From Priestia aryabhattai B8W22 (GTDB lineage: Bacteria > Bacillota > Bacilli > Bacillales > Bacillaceae_H), in contig NZ_JYOO01000001.1 of the NCBI RefSeq assembly GCF_000956595.1, forward strand, positions 62,001-126,000: DNA of 64,000 bases, read 5' to 3'. This document shows positions 43,446 through 51,774 of the stretch, piece by piece. The stretch's first letter is position 1, and the number at the start of each line of letters is the position of its first letter. Position numbers and translations under genes: made by a program. Under the pieces are notes generated by a model. It was not told where the DNA came from and ran no database searches. It saw only the letters and a program-made list of their open reading frames with translations.

Positions 43446-44897
43446 TTATTGAAGGTTTAATACCGTTACTTTTTCACGAGTCATCGATTCAATACTTTTA
43501 CGAATGCCTTGAGCGCCCATACCGGATCCTTTTACACCGATAAAAGGGAAATGATCGGGACCGCGTTCTGTGCGGCCGTTGATTTGAACGGAACCGACTT
43601 CAATTTTATTTGCAATTGAGAAGGCTTTATTAATATCTTTTGTAAAAACGCTTGCTTGCAAGCCAAATTCTGATTCATTTGCTATGTCAACGGCTTCTTG
43701 ATCAGAAGCGACGCGGATAATTGGTAACACAGGACCAAATGGTTCTTCCCATGCTACACGCATAGTATCATTCACGTCATCTAAAAGCGTAGGGTAGATA
43801 AGGTTTCCTTCCCGCTTGTTTCCAGTCACAACTTCTGCACCTTTTCCGAGTGCGTCTGCAATTAAAATTTGAATAAAGTCCGCTGCCTTGCTATCAATTA
43901 ATGGAACGATCGTACATCCATCTTCAGGAGAACCCACTGATAGTTTATGTACTTCTTCTTTTAGGATGTCGACCAGCTCGTTTGCCACTTTTTCATGCAC
44001 AAGTACACGTTTAATGGCTGTACAGCGCTGACCGGAATAAGAAAATGCTCCGCTGATAATATGTTTTGCTGCTTCCTGCAAATCTGCATCTTCACATACA
44101 ATACCTGGGTCTTTTCCTCCTAGTTCTAGCACAAGAGGAATCATGCCTGCCTTTTTAGCTAACTGAGTACCCGTATTTGTTCCTCCGGTAAACGAAATCA
44201 TGTTAATGCCTTTATGTTCAACTAAGTAATCACCAATTACAGATCCGCGACCCGTTACGACGTTTACAAGTCCTTGTGGAATACCTGCTTGATCAAGAGC
44301 TTCAATCATCTTAATACCGCTGATCGCTCCTTGCGTTGCGGGCTTGAAGATCACTGCATTTCCTGAAATAAGCGCAGGCGCCAGCTTAGCAGCTGACAAA
44401 TTTACCGGATAATTAAATGGAGGAATCGCGAGGACAACCCCTAAAGGTACACGTTCAACAATGGCAACTTTAGACTTAGAACCTCCAGGAAAACTATCTC
44501 CTTTCATGCTTTCTCCATTCATATGAAGTGCTTCTTCAACTGTATAACGAATGAAATCAGCTGTGCGCACGACTTCATTCCTTGCATCTTTTAAGCTTTT
44601 TCCAACTTCTTTCATAATAATTTCGGCAATTTCACTCTGCATTTTTACCAGCTCATCTGCCCACTTATATAAATATTTTGCACGGTCTTGCAGAGAAGTT
44701 TCTGCCCACCCCTTTTGAGCTTTCTGTGCGGCATGTACTGCTTCATCGACTTCTTCTTTTGTGATAGCCTGCACTTTTCCAATCACATCATGACGGTATG
44801 GAGAAACAATATCGATCGTCTGCCCTGATTTGCTTTCTTTCCACTCACCGTTAAGATAAAAAGAATAAGTTGATACATTTAAAACCGTTGTTGTCAT
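43446..44897 (-). CDS. gapN: NADP-dependent non-phosphorylating glyceraldehyde-3-phosphate dehydrogenase
   Basis: A 483-residue aldehyde-dehydrogenase-superfamily enzyme that oxidises glyceraldehyde 3-phosphate directly to 3-phosphoglycerate with NADPH formation. Catalytic Cys lies in FSYSGQRCTAIKR and the general base Glu in LVLELGGKDPG. The substrate-specific GapN signature GRTERGPDHFPFIGVKGSGMG near the C-terminus separates it from other ALDHs. The start ATG follows AAGGGGG. Monocistronic, with a 525-bp AT-rich region upstream. Confidence 0.93.
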   Translation of the reverse strand: MTTTVLNVSTYSFYLNGEWKESKSGQTIDIVSPYRHDVIGKVQAITKEEVDEAVHAAQKAQKGWAETSLQDRAKYLYKWADELVKMQSEIAEIIMKEVGKSLKDARNEVVRTADFIRYTVEEALHMNGESMKGDSFPGGSKSKVAIVERVPLGVVLAIPPFNYPVNLSAAKLAPALISGNAVIFKPATQGAISGIKMIEALDQAGIPQGLVNVVTGRGSVIGDYLVEHKGINMISFTGGTNTGTQLAKKAGMIPLVLELGGKDPGIVCEDADLQEAAKHIISGAFSYSGQRCTAIKRVLVHEKVANELVDILKEEVHKLSVGSPEDGCTIVPLIDSKAADFIQILIADALGKGAEVVTGNKREGNLIYPTLLDDVNDTMRVAWEEPFGPVLPIIRVASDQEAVDIANESEFGLQASVFTKDINKAFSIANKIEVGSVQINGRTERGPDHFPFIGVKGSGMGAQGIRKSIESMTREKVTVLNLQ

Positions 44898-45422
44898 AAA
44901 AAGTCCCCCTTAATAAAAGTGAAATTAATTATCAAAATTTTCAGTCTTTTTTACGAATGAAAACTCTGTGAATATTTGAGCAAAAAGAATTCTACCTGTA
45001 TTCATTTCTATAACTTTTATATCCCGTGTAACTTCCTTAATCTTATACTGCTTGCTTGTTGCCTTTAAAGCAGCAGCTTTTTTCTTTTTAACTCAAAACA
45101 AAGCCTCGTATAATTTAATGAATATTTCGTATTTTTAATATATATAAATTTCTTTCATTCGTACAATACAAATAAGTTATCTCAATGATTAATAATTTTA
45201 ATGATTCATGTCCCGAATACGAAGAAATCTTTATGGTTTCCTACTTTTTTAAGTGAAATGTCTGTTTTAAGCTCCCTTGATTGTATTTACTTTGGATGGA
45301 AATCCAGACAATGCATACACTCTTTTTATTTTATGTGTTGAGAAAATAAAATAAGGGTATAAAATAAAGATAGGAAAATGAAAATGAAAGTAGAATATAT
45401 ATTCTAAAGGGAGGGATTTATT
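44898..45422. other. 525-bp intergenic region between gapN and a small membrane-peptide gene
   Basis: Very AT-rich. The only elements I can point to are the gapN promoter region (not resolved) and a sigma-B-like promoter at 45337-45360 for the small plus-strand gene. Confidence 0.5.
45337..45360 (+). promoter_or_regulatory. Sigma-B-like promoter of the 46-residue membrane peptide gene
   Basis: GTTGAG, 12 nt, GGGTAT resembles the sigma-B consensus GTTTAA-N12-15-GGGTAT, with an exact -10. It is 63 bp upstream of the GTG start. Confidence 0.55.
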
Positions 45423-45563
45423 GTGATTGTTACTTTAGGTTTTATGGCATCAATTATTGCTTTGTTTATGCTTTTTACTAACCGGACGTCCAATATCCCG
45501 GAAGAAATAATCCATGAAACAACAAATGCCAATAAAGAAGAGCAGTATATGTATTATATATAA
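45423..45563 (+). CDS. Small single-pass membrane peptide (46 residues)
   Basis: Starts at GTG with GGGAGGG 7 nt upstream. Residues 2-18 (IVTLGFMASIIALFMLF) form one membrane helix, followed by a hydrophilic, acidic tail ending QYMYYI. A terminator follows immediately and a sigma-B-like promoter precedes it. I do not recognise a family. Confidence 0.65.
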   Translation: MIVTLGFMASIIALFMLFTNRTSNIPEEIIHETTNANKEEQYMYYI

Positions 45564-45586
45564 AGCGTCTTAACAGACGCTTTTTT
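45562..45586 (+). terminator. Terminator of the small membrane peptide gene
   Basis: AAAGCGTCT-TAAC-AGACGCTTTTTT, a 7-9 bp stem overlapping the stop codon. Confidence 0.85.
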
Positions 45587-45634
45587 GTTGCGCTTTTTAC
45601 AAAGTCTAAAGCAGTTAGAAACGGCCCTCACCTA

Positions 45635-46081
45635 TTATTTATCTTTATTTATCAGTGCCTGATAGCCATAAATAGTTAAACAGAAACTAATAAATGAAAA
45701 AAAGATATGTTTTGGTTTAAAGCTGACTAACGTAAATAAGTCCAATTTTTGATACAAGTAACTTAGCGGAAAAGCAAATAGTGAATCCATAAGTAAATTA
45801 ACGAAGAAAAATCGTTTAAAGCTACCAAACGTAAAATGAAAGATCCACAGTGTTCCTACTAAAAAGGGGCTAAAAATAAAACTGCTATCGTTTAAAATTT
45901 TCCCTTTCCACCCTCCTTTTACCCTCCACCACTTGTAAGGAATAGCTAATGAACACATTCCAATTACTAACGATGAGGCAAAAAGAGAAGCGGGAAAATA
46001 GGTTCTAATTGATTTTTTTTGCATAAGAACAAGGGAAATCCATGGAAGAAGCAATTGAAGAATTCTTATGACATTGGGCAT
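45635..46081 (-). CDS. Small integral membrane protein, CBO0543-like family (paralogue of 36923-37387)
   Basis: A 148-residue protein with four or five membrane segments. It shares with the gene at 36923-37387: LLPWIS, KWWRVKGG, SFIFSPFLVGTLWIF, FGSFKRFFFVNLLMD and FAFPLSYL. Function unknown. Monocistronic; AAGGAGAAG precedes the start. Confidence 0.7.
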   Translation of the reverse strand: MPNVIRILQLLLPWISLVLMQKKSIRTYFPASLFASSLVIGMCSLAIPYKWWRVKGGWKGKILNDSSFIFSPFLVGTLWIFHFTFGSFKRFFFVNLLMDSLFAFPLSYLYQKLDLFTLVSFKPKHIFFSFISFCLTIYGYQALINKDK

Positions 46082-46409
46082 ATTATTAACTTCTCCTTTC
46101 TTATGTTAACATGCCTAAATGTAATCGGATTATGCCTATATCCGCAAAACAGAGTAAGCTCTGTTACTCCGTGGGTTATTTTATAACCGGTGGAGCAATC
46201 ATGACTAAGACAGAGTACAGCTTCCAGCAAAACGTTTAAGAGTTAATTCTTTTCAAATGAAAATATTTGAATTCAAAATACGACAGACTTCGACACTATC
46301 TATTTGTTACTATATTTTTTAGGTTATATTTTTAAGATTTGAACCGTTTTCACATAAATAATTCAATAATTTAAACCTTTAAAATGACGTGGCAAGTGGA
46401 GGAAACTTA
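46082..46409. other. 328-bp intergenic region with a short hairpin
   Basis: Holds a hairpin CTCC..GGTTAT-TTT-ATAACC..GGAG (46167-46195) next to CAGAGTAAGCTCTG. No ORF with a ribosome site and no known RNA class was recognised. The rest is AT-rich promoter DNA of the flanking genes. Confidence 0.4.
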
Positions 46410-46565
46410 ATGTGTTTCAAATGTAGACTACTGCTGATAAAGATAGAATTTATACGAAAAATGATGATGATGATTGCCCTAGAAGAAGGGTTTACAAGTA
46501 GTAATACGATTAAAATCAGTCAGGATCTAGATGTATTGTTAAATCGGTTTGAAGCTACTTGTTAA
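46410..46565 (+). CDS. Spo0E-like sporulation regulatory protein
   Basis: A 51-residue protein not previously long enough to be called easily: MCFKCRLLLIKIEFIRKMMM then MIALEEGFTSSNTIKISQDL and DVLLNRFEATC. The helix-turn-helix IEFIRKMM...EGFTSSNTIKISQDLDVLLN fits the Spo0E family, including the SQDLD motif. Spo0E-like phosphatases dephosphorylate Spo0A~P and delay sporulation. GTGGAGGAAAC is the ribosome site. Three cysteines are unusual for the family. Followed by a strong terminator. Confidence 0.8.
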   Translation: MCFKCRLLLIKIEFIRKMMMMIALEEGFTSSNTIKISQDLDVLLNRFEATC

Positions 46566-46585
46566 GAAATGCTGGCTGATAACAC

Positions 46586-46615
46586 AAAAAGGATCTTTCG
46601 ATAAGATCCTTTTTT
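46586..46615. terminator. Terminator of the Spo0E-like gene
   Basis: AAAAAGGATCTTT-CGAT-AAGATCCTTTTT, a near-perfect stem of about 12 bp with T run. Confidence 0.9.
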
Positions 46616-46701
46616 ACTGTTGGTAGACGATTATTCGTTTCAAAAAAATGAAAGGCTGATATTATGTAGTGGTACATTGTGAATGCTCTTTCATGCTCTA
46701 T

Positions 46702-47670
46702 TTAATCATTCTGGGCTTCAAAAAAATCCCACATCATTTTTGAAGCATTAGGACCTTTTGAATCAGTATCTGATCCATTGTCATTTCCTCCTGACCATGC
46801 ATGCCCCATATCCTCTACCATAATTTTTTTTATCCAGATTTTATTTTCTGCATCTACGTAGTCAGACATTATGTAGCTATAATGATTTCCGTTGTCTTGT
46901 GACGTATAAAAAGCAGCATTTTCATGTAGGTCTATACCGAAATTCTTGTATGTATAAATCCACTGCTGAATTAATGTAGACGCATTAATTGGATTGACTG
47001 TTGTATCTGATTGACCATGAAACGTAATGATGGGAACAGGCCGTGCATAAGGTCCCATTTTTTTATAAGCTTCATCACCGTCAAGTTCAGGATTGAAAGA
47101 GCCGTATAGCATGACTTCTCCAGCTGTGATGAGGTCTACAGCACACGCATTACTGCCTGCTGAATGAATGCCTACCGCTTTAAATACATCAGGATAAGCA
47201 ATAGCCATCACATTTGCCATAAATCCTCCAGCTGACATGCCAGCAAGGTATATATTAGTAGAATCAATCGCATATTTAGCGGTTATGTGATCAATCATAT
47301 CTTTTATTATGTCTGGCTCTCCATTACCGCGAAACTGGTTATACTCATAAAACCAATTCCAGCACCCGTTGGAATTAGCAAAGTAATTCATCTGAGGATA
47401 GAGAACAATAAAACCTTTTTCTTCTGCTAGCTTATTCATCTCCGTACCCGCAGCAAAATCATCTGCATCTTGTTGACATCCATGAAGCATAACGATTAAT
47501 GGTACTTTACTTAATCCAGTATATGTACTTGGAACATATACCTTGTAGGTAAAATAATCATCATAATTATACTCTTTCCAAATAGGACGAAAGAACGCAC
47601 TCTGTAATTCTATTAAAAACGTTGAAGCAGTTAAAGCTGGATTCATAAAAAAGGAACATAAAGTATTCAC
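46702..47670 (-). CDS. PHB depolymerase family esterase (LpqC/PhaZ-like)
   Basis: A 322-residue alpha/beta hydrolase. It has the oxyanion segment IVMLHGCQQDADDF, the nucleophile Ser in LAGMSAGGFMAN, acid candidate in FHGQSDTTVNP and His in EDMGHAWSGG, with GCWNWF upstream, all typical of short-chain PHB depolymerases/feruloyl esterases. The N-terminus is hydrophobic but lacks a clear cleavable signal. Start is GTG with GAGGG 9 nt upstream. P. megaterium stores PHB, so polymer mobilisation is plausible; other esters are possible. Confidence 0.82.
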   Translation of the reverse strand: MNTLCSFFMNPALTASTFLIELQSAFFRPIWKEYNYDDYFTYKVYVPSTYTGLSKVPLIVMLHGCQQDADDFAAGTEMNKLAEEKGFIVLYPQMNYFANSNGCWNWFYEYNQFRGNGEPDIIKDMIDHITAKYAIDSTNIYLAGMSAGGFMANVMAIAYPDVFKAVGIHSAGSNACAVDLITAGEVMLYGSFNPELDGDEAYKKMGPYARPVPIITFHGQSDTTVNPINASTLIQQWIYTYKNFGIDLHENAAFYTSQDNGNHYSYIMSDYVDAENKIWIKKIMVEDMGHAWSGGNDNGSDTDSKGPNASKMMWDFFEAQND

Positions 47671-47909
47671 GAAGTTTACCCTCTCTCTATTTCTGATGTA
47701 TACTCTCTATTTCGTTATATCACAAAATAATCCTTTTATTATGTAGCTCTTCTTTTGTATATGCCTTTAATTATTTTCCTCTTCATTCTTTAGTCGTACA
47801 AATTCATGAGGTAAGTTACGCACTGCGTTGGATAACAACTTTAGGTGATTTTATTAAACTTAGTATAACGACTAGCCAATCAGGAAAATTTTAAAGGAAG
47901 TGTTCAAAA

Positions 47910-48143
47910 TGGCTAAGGCAAAGCCTCATTTTAAACATTACTGGAATGAGACCATACGAGGACTTATTATCACCAAATAATAGACAAAAATCCTACTACA
48001 GAAAAAAGTTGTGCAGCACGGATAGGTTAGTAAGGCTAGCCCTTTACGATAGCGATAAAACAGTGGGTCTTATCGAAGAAGGCACGCATGAGTTTAGCTT
48101 AAAAGAACCTATCTTTCCATATTCTGAACCAACTACAAAATAA
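47910..48143 (+). other. Two overlapping short frames, possible gene remnant
   Basis: A 23-codon frame (47910-47981, MAKAKPHFKHYWNETIRGLI) has a fair AAAGGAAG ribosome site, and an overlapping 65-codon frame (47946-48143, starting MRPYEDLLSPNNRQKSYYRK) has none. The second contains NNRQKSYYRK...LALYDSDKTVG, which resembles small Bacillus proteins with an NNRKSFYGKA-type motif. A terminator follows at 48161. It could be a degraded or frameshifted small gene. Confidence 0.35.
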
Positions 48144-48160
48144 ATATCTTTCAAGTGTAT

Positions 48161-48195
48161 AAAAAAGGACTGGCTTTTTATAGCCAGTCCTCTTT
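48161..48195. terminator. Bidirectional terminator before the MHS transporter end
   Basis: AAAAGGACTGGCT and AGCCAGTCCTCTTT form a stem of about 11 bp with a short T-rich loop. Confidence 0.85.
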
Positions 48196-48226
48196 ATGTT
48201 ATCGAACGATTATTTGTTTAAAAAAA

Positions 48227-49573
48227 TTAAAAACTCACATTATTTGGCGGGATGTTGTCGTCTTTGTCATCTGTTTTCAACTCGGACTCTATGTATGAAT
48301 CTTTAGAGGATTCTCCCATACGCCAATAAACAAGAAAACTGATGGCAATACACCCTGCTACATAGAAAAAGAAAAGTGATTCATGGCCGATACTTTTTAG
48401 CCATAGGGCAATAAATTCTGCTGTGCCTCCAAATATAGCAACTGTAAGTCCATATGGTAATCCTACACCAAGAGCTCGAATTTCTGTTGGAAAAAGCTCA
48501 GCTTTTACAATAGCGTTAATAGATGTATAGCCTGTTACAATGATAAGTCCAACTGTCATTAATAAAAAAGCCATGACTGGGTTATGTGCTTGTTTCATAA
48601 AAAGAAACAGCGGTACAGTCAATAATGTTCCTAAAATCCCAAAGCTCATTAACAGCGGTCTGCGTCCAATTTTATCAGATAGCATACCTGCTATTGGCTG
48701 AATGACAACAAATACAAGCAGCGCACAGAAGTTAATCCAGCTTACGACTCCTTTATCTAGTCCTACACTGTTTACCATAAATTTTTGCAAATACGTCGTA
48801 TACGTATAAAAAGCGACCGTTCCTCCTAATGTTAAGCCAATAACGGTCAACACCGCTTTAGGATGCTTCATAAGTGCTTTAATTGTCCCTGCATTTTCAC
48901 GGCTTTCAGAGTCCATTTTAGAAAATTGTTCTGATTCATCCATTGTACGGCGCAGCCATAAAACGCTTAGTGCTCCGATTGCTCCAATAACAAAAGGAAT
49001 ACGCCAGCCCCATGAAATCATATCTGCTTCACTAAGAACGTTTTGCAGAATAATTTGAACACCTAATGCCACCAGCTGACCAGCAACAAGCGTCACATAC
49101 TGAAAGCTTGAATAAAATCCTCTTCGCCCGCTGCTTGCCATTTCAGAAAGGTAAGTTGCAGACGTTCCGTATTCTCCGCCTAAGGAAATTCCTTGCAGCA
49201 AACGCGCTAGTACTAGAATAATAGGAGATAATAATCCTATGGTGCCATAGCTAGGAGTACAGGCGATAATAAAAGAACCGCTCGCCATAATGGTAATAGA
49301 TAAGGTAAGCGCAGCCCGACGACCATAACGATCCGCGTAGCGTCCCATTAATAAACTACCGATTGGACGCATCAAGAAACCGACAGCAAAGATCGCCGCT
49401 GTGTTAAGCAGCTGACTTGTTGAATCACCTTCTGGGAAGAATTGTGATGAAAAATAGACGGCAAAAGCAGAGTAAACATACCAATCGTACCATTCAATTA
49501 AATTTCCAACAGATCCTTTGAAAATATTACTTGTAACGCGCCTGTTGTTTGCAGCTTCACTGGTATGAGCCAT
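48227..49573 (-). CDS. MFS transporter, metabolite:H+ symporter (MHS) family, KgtP/ProP-like
   Basis: A 448-residue protein with 12 membrane segments. MHS-family signatures are GNLIEWYDWYVYSAFAVYF, FLMRPIGSLLMGRYADRYGRR, ARLLQGISLGGEYGTSATYL and the later AELFPTEIRALGVGLPYGL. Members import alpha-ketoglutarate, proline/betaine, citrate or shikimate; the substrate is not resolvable here. I chose the ATG at 49573 (GAGGG 8 nt upstream); the frame is open further but without a ribosome site. Monocistronic. Confidence 0.87.
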   Translation of the reverse strand: MAHTSEAANNRRVTSNIFKGSVGNLIEWYDWYVYSAFAVYFSSQFFPEGDSTSQLLNTAAIFAVGFLMRPIGSLLMGRYADRYGRRAALTLSITIMASGSFIIACTPSYGTIGLLSPIILVLARLLQGISLGGEYGTSATYLSEMASSGRRGFYSSFQYVTLVAGQLVALGVQIILQNVLSEADMISWGWRIPFVIGAIGALSVLWLRRTMDESEQFSKMDSESRENAGTIKALMKHPKAVLTVIGLTLGGTVAFYTYTTYLQKFMVNSVGLDKGVVSWINFCALLVFVVIQPIAGMLSDKIGRRPLLMSFGILGTLLTVPLFLFMKQAHNPVMAFLLMTVGLIIVTGYTSINAIVKAELFPTEIRALGVGLPYGLTVAIFGGTAEFIALWLKSIGHESLFFFYVAGCIAISFLVYWRMGESSKDSYIESELKTDDKDDNIPPNNVSF

Positions 49574-50151
49574 GAGTGATCCCTCTTTTCTTTGAGTGTT
49601 TAATGTTGGTTCTCCTGTAACATGAAGTAGTAAGTAATTTACCAGCAAATCTTTTTAAACAGCTAGATTGTATTGCTTTCTATAAAACCTGTTCAACCAA
49701 TTACTTATATAATGAGAGCGCTTAAAAAAGGTTGGATAATTCATTTCAATATCATCTATAGATAACAAAATAAGCGGTTTTAAAAGCGGCAGCTGTCTAT
49801 TACATATGTAGTGTTAATCCTCCCTTCTATTTATATATTGTACTATTGATTTATTAGAAAATATAATATTTTCTAATTATTCATACAAAAATTTTACAAA
49901 GTTCGGTTTTCTAATTTATATGACAAACAGAAAAAAAGCCATGTTCTTTAAGTAAGAACATGGTTAAGAAAATACTCTTTTCAACTTGTAAGTGTAAGCT
50001 GCTTACATTTACATAATATGTAGAATAAACATAACTTGTACTAAGCTCTAACCTAAATTTAAGATAATTATCGAATTTTAATCTTATCCCTTATTATATA
50101 TACAGCCATAGATGCTCTATAATGTTGTTGCATCGGCGACCTTAATTTATC
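49574..50151. other. 578-bp intergenic region
   Basis: AT-rich. It holds a weak cre-like site TGAGAGCGCTTAAA (49713-49726, 12 of 14) upstream of the MHS transporter and a terminator (49930-49964). No ORF with a ribosome site was seen. Confidence 0.45.
49930..49964 (-). terminator. Terminator downstream of the GNAT gene
   Basis: CCATGTTCTT and AAGAACATGG form a 10-bp stem; on the minus strand it is followed by CTTTTTTT. It lies 188 bp after the gene end at 50152. Confidence 0.75.
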
Positions 50152-50562
50152 TCATTTAACTTTAAATTCACACAAAAAGCGTTCCACTCCGAGATATTTT
50201 TCACCTAAACTTGTTATTTGGAAGCCAAAATTAGAATAAAAGTTTACTGCCTCTTTATCTGTCTCAGCAAAAATAGAATGTATATCATAGTTCTTACAAA
50301 GAAAGCGAATCATGCTGCTTCCTATTCCTTTCCCTCTCTCTTTTGGTAAAACAGCTATATGTTTTATAACAGCTTCCTTAGCGTTAAAAAATTCAACTCC
50401 TATACAGCTAACGGTTCCTCCATTTATTTCAATACTATATAATTTCCGACTTGGCAAACAAATGTATTTTTTATATTCTTCATCAACCTTCTCTTCTAAA
50501 GTTGCATAAGATAAAAGTTTTTTTATGGCCGAACTTACCGCAAGTGAAGTGATTTCTTTCAT
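50152..50562 (-). CDS. GNAT family N-acetyltransferase
   Basis: A 136-residue protein with the acetyl-CoA pyrophosphate-binding signature AVLPKERGKGIGSSMIRFL and the later AVNFYSNFGFQITS motif. Acceptor substrate unknown. Monocistronic, facing a DUF5316 gene upstream. Confidence 0.85.
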   Translation of the reverse strand: MKEITSLAVSSAIKKLLSYATLEEKVDEEYKKYICLPSRKLYSIEINGGTVSCIGVEFFNAKEAVIKHIAVLPKERGKGIGSSMIRFLCKNYDIHSIFAETDKEAVNFYSNFGFQITSLGEKYLGVERFLCEFKVK

Positions 50563-50649
50563 TCTAGCGCCTCTTTTCGCTATTATCTTATGAATAATTA
50601 GTTTATTTTTTAGGACCTTACGGCTTGCACTTATATGCCAAAGAATAAA

Positions 50650-50934
50650 CTATACGAAGTAGTGAATGAGAAGAAATACCCCGAGAACTGGAGCGGCAGC
50701 TAACATAAGGTTTATAGAATTTGTAATTCTCCACTTCTTGTCTGTTTTTGATTCTGTGGCAAGATTGGCTCTCATTCGATCACCGCTTACAGCTGCTCCA
50801 GATATAATGATGGCTACCCCTACTAATAGAATGAAAGCGGTGAAAAGTACTGTTTCTGAATTTACGTTAGCTATTGTACATGCTACTAAAAGAATAAAAG
50901 ATAAAATGAACCCACCAATAATTGATTTAATCAT
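50650..50934 (-). CDS. DUF5316-like small membrane protein
   Basis: A 94-residue protein with three membrane segments and the family-like segment ISGAAVSGDRMRANLATES between segments two and three. Function unknown. Monocistronic. Confidence 0.7.
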   Translation of the reverse strand: MIKSIIGGFILSFILLVACTIANVNSETVLFTAFILLVGVAIIISGAAVSGDRMRANLATESKTDKKWRITNSINLMLAAAPVLGVFLLIHYFV

Positions 50935-51057
50935 CTCTGTCTTCCTCCTAGTTTTTTTATAATCCCCTACACATTATCTATATAATATCATTTTTTCTAT
51001 ATTTTTACTTTTATTTTCTTTACTTCAACAAGTAAAAAGACAATAATTAAGGTAACT

Positions 51058-51095
51058 AAAAAAGCGAAACGCTTATGTCTAAGTGCGTTTCGCTC
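51058..51095 (-). terminator. Terminator downstream of the YbaK-like gene
   Basis: AGCGAAACGC and GCGTTTCGCT form a 10-bp stem extended by CTTA/TAAG; T run on the minus strand. Confidence 0.85.
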
Positions 51096-51109
51096 AAGGG
51101 AACTACATT

Positions 51110-51592
51110 TTAACTATCTTTTGTGATGTCTGCCGGACGTATACGAATTACTTTTGATAAGTCACTTAGTGGTAGCTGTATCTGATGACCTACACGCCCG
51201 CCTGAAAAGTAAATCGTTTCACAGTCTTCTGCCGTAGAGTCAATGAAGGTTGTGAACTGCTTTTTCATTCCGATAGGAGAACACCCGCCGTGAACATATC
51301 CTGTAAGTGGCAACAGCTCTCTTTGAGGAATCATTTCTAAAGACTTTTCACCAGCTGCTTTTGCCGCTTTCTTTAAGTCAAGCTCCTTTTCAACCGGTAC
51401 CATGAAGACATAATGTTCTTTTGATTTCCCTACGGTCACGAGTGTCTTGAAGACTTTAGCAAGATCCTCTCCGAGCGAAGTAGCTACCTGTACCCCACTC
51501 AGATTTTTAGTTTCATAAGAATAATAATTGTACTCAATCTTTTTCTGATCTAAAATTCGCATTACGTTCGTTTTATCTGCTTTTTTACCCAT
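51110..51592 (-). CDS. ybaK: Cys-tRNA(Pro) deacylase, YbaK/EbsC family
   Basis: A 160-residue trans-editing enzyme that hydrolyses Cys mischarged on tRNA-Pro. Typical features: TNVMRILDQKKIEYNYY at the N-terminus, LAKVFKTLVTVGKS with the conserved Lys, PQRELLPLTGYVHGGCSPIGMKK and FSGGRVGHQIQLPLSDL. The ATG at 51592 gives the normal family length; the frame is open upstream but would run through the opp terminator. Monocistronic. Confidence 0.9.
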   Translation of the reverse strand: MGKKADKTNVMRILDQKKIEYNYYSYETKNLSGVQVATSLGEDLAKVFKTLVTVGKSKEHYVFMVPVEKELDLKKAAKAAGEKSLEMIPQRELLPLTGYVHGGCSPIGMKKQFTTFIDSTAEDCETIYFSGGRVGHQIQLPLSDLSKVIRIRPADITKDS

Positions 51593-51670
51593 AATTATCA
51601 CCGATACCATCATAACACGTTTTGTTTTCATATCTCCATATATTAGGATAGGTAGATTATTTTGTTTACT

Positions 51671-51703
51671 AAAAAAGCCACTAGAGACGCTAGTGGCTTT
51701 TTT
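51671..51703. terminator. Terminator of the opp operon
   Basis: AAAAAGCCACTAG-AGACG-CTAGTGGCTTTTTT, a perfect stem with T run, 72 bp after the oppF stop. Confidence 0.92.
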
Positions 51704-51774
51704 CATTCCATACATTCAATTGTTCTACTGCCTCAATACGTTTATCTATAGTTTATATAGTTAAGATTTCCACC

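Noticed and set aside
46167-46195. Riboswitch or small RNA at the 46.17-kb hairpin
   Set aside because: Short hairpin without conserved loop motifs, nearby promoter or terminator; not enough support for an RNA gene.
49713-49726. cre site upstream of the MHS transporter
   Set aside because: TGAGAGCGCTTAAA has two mismatches to the consensus including the terminal C; noted only inside the intergenic entry.
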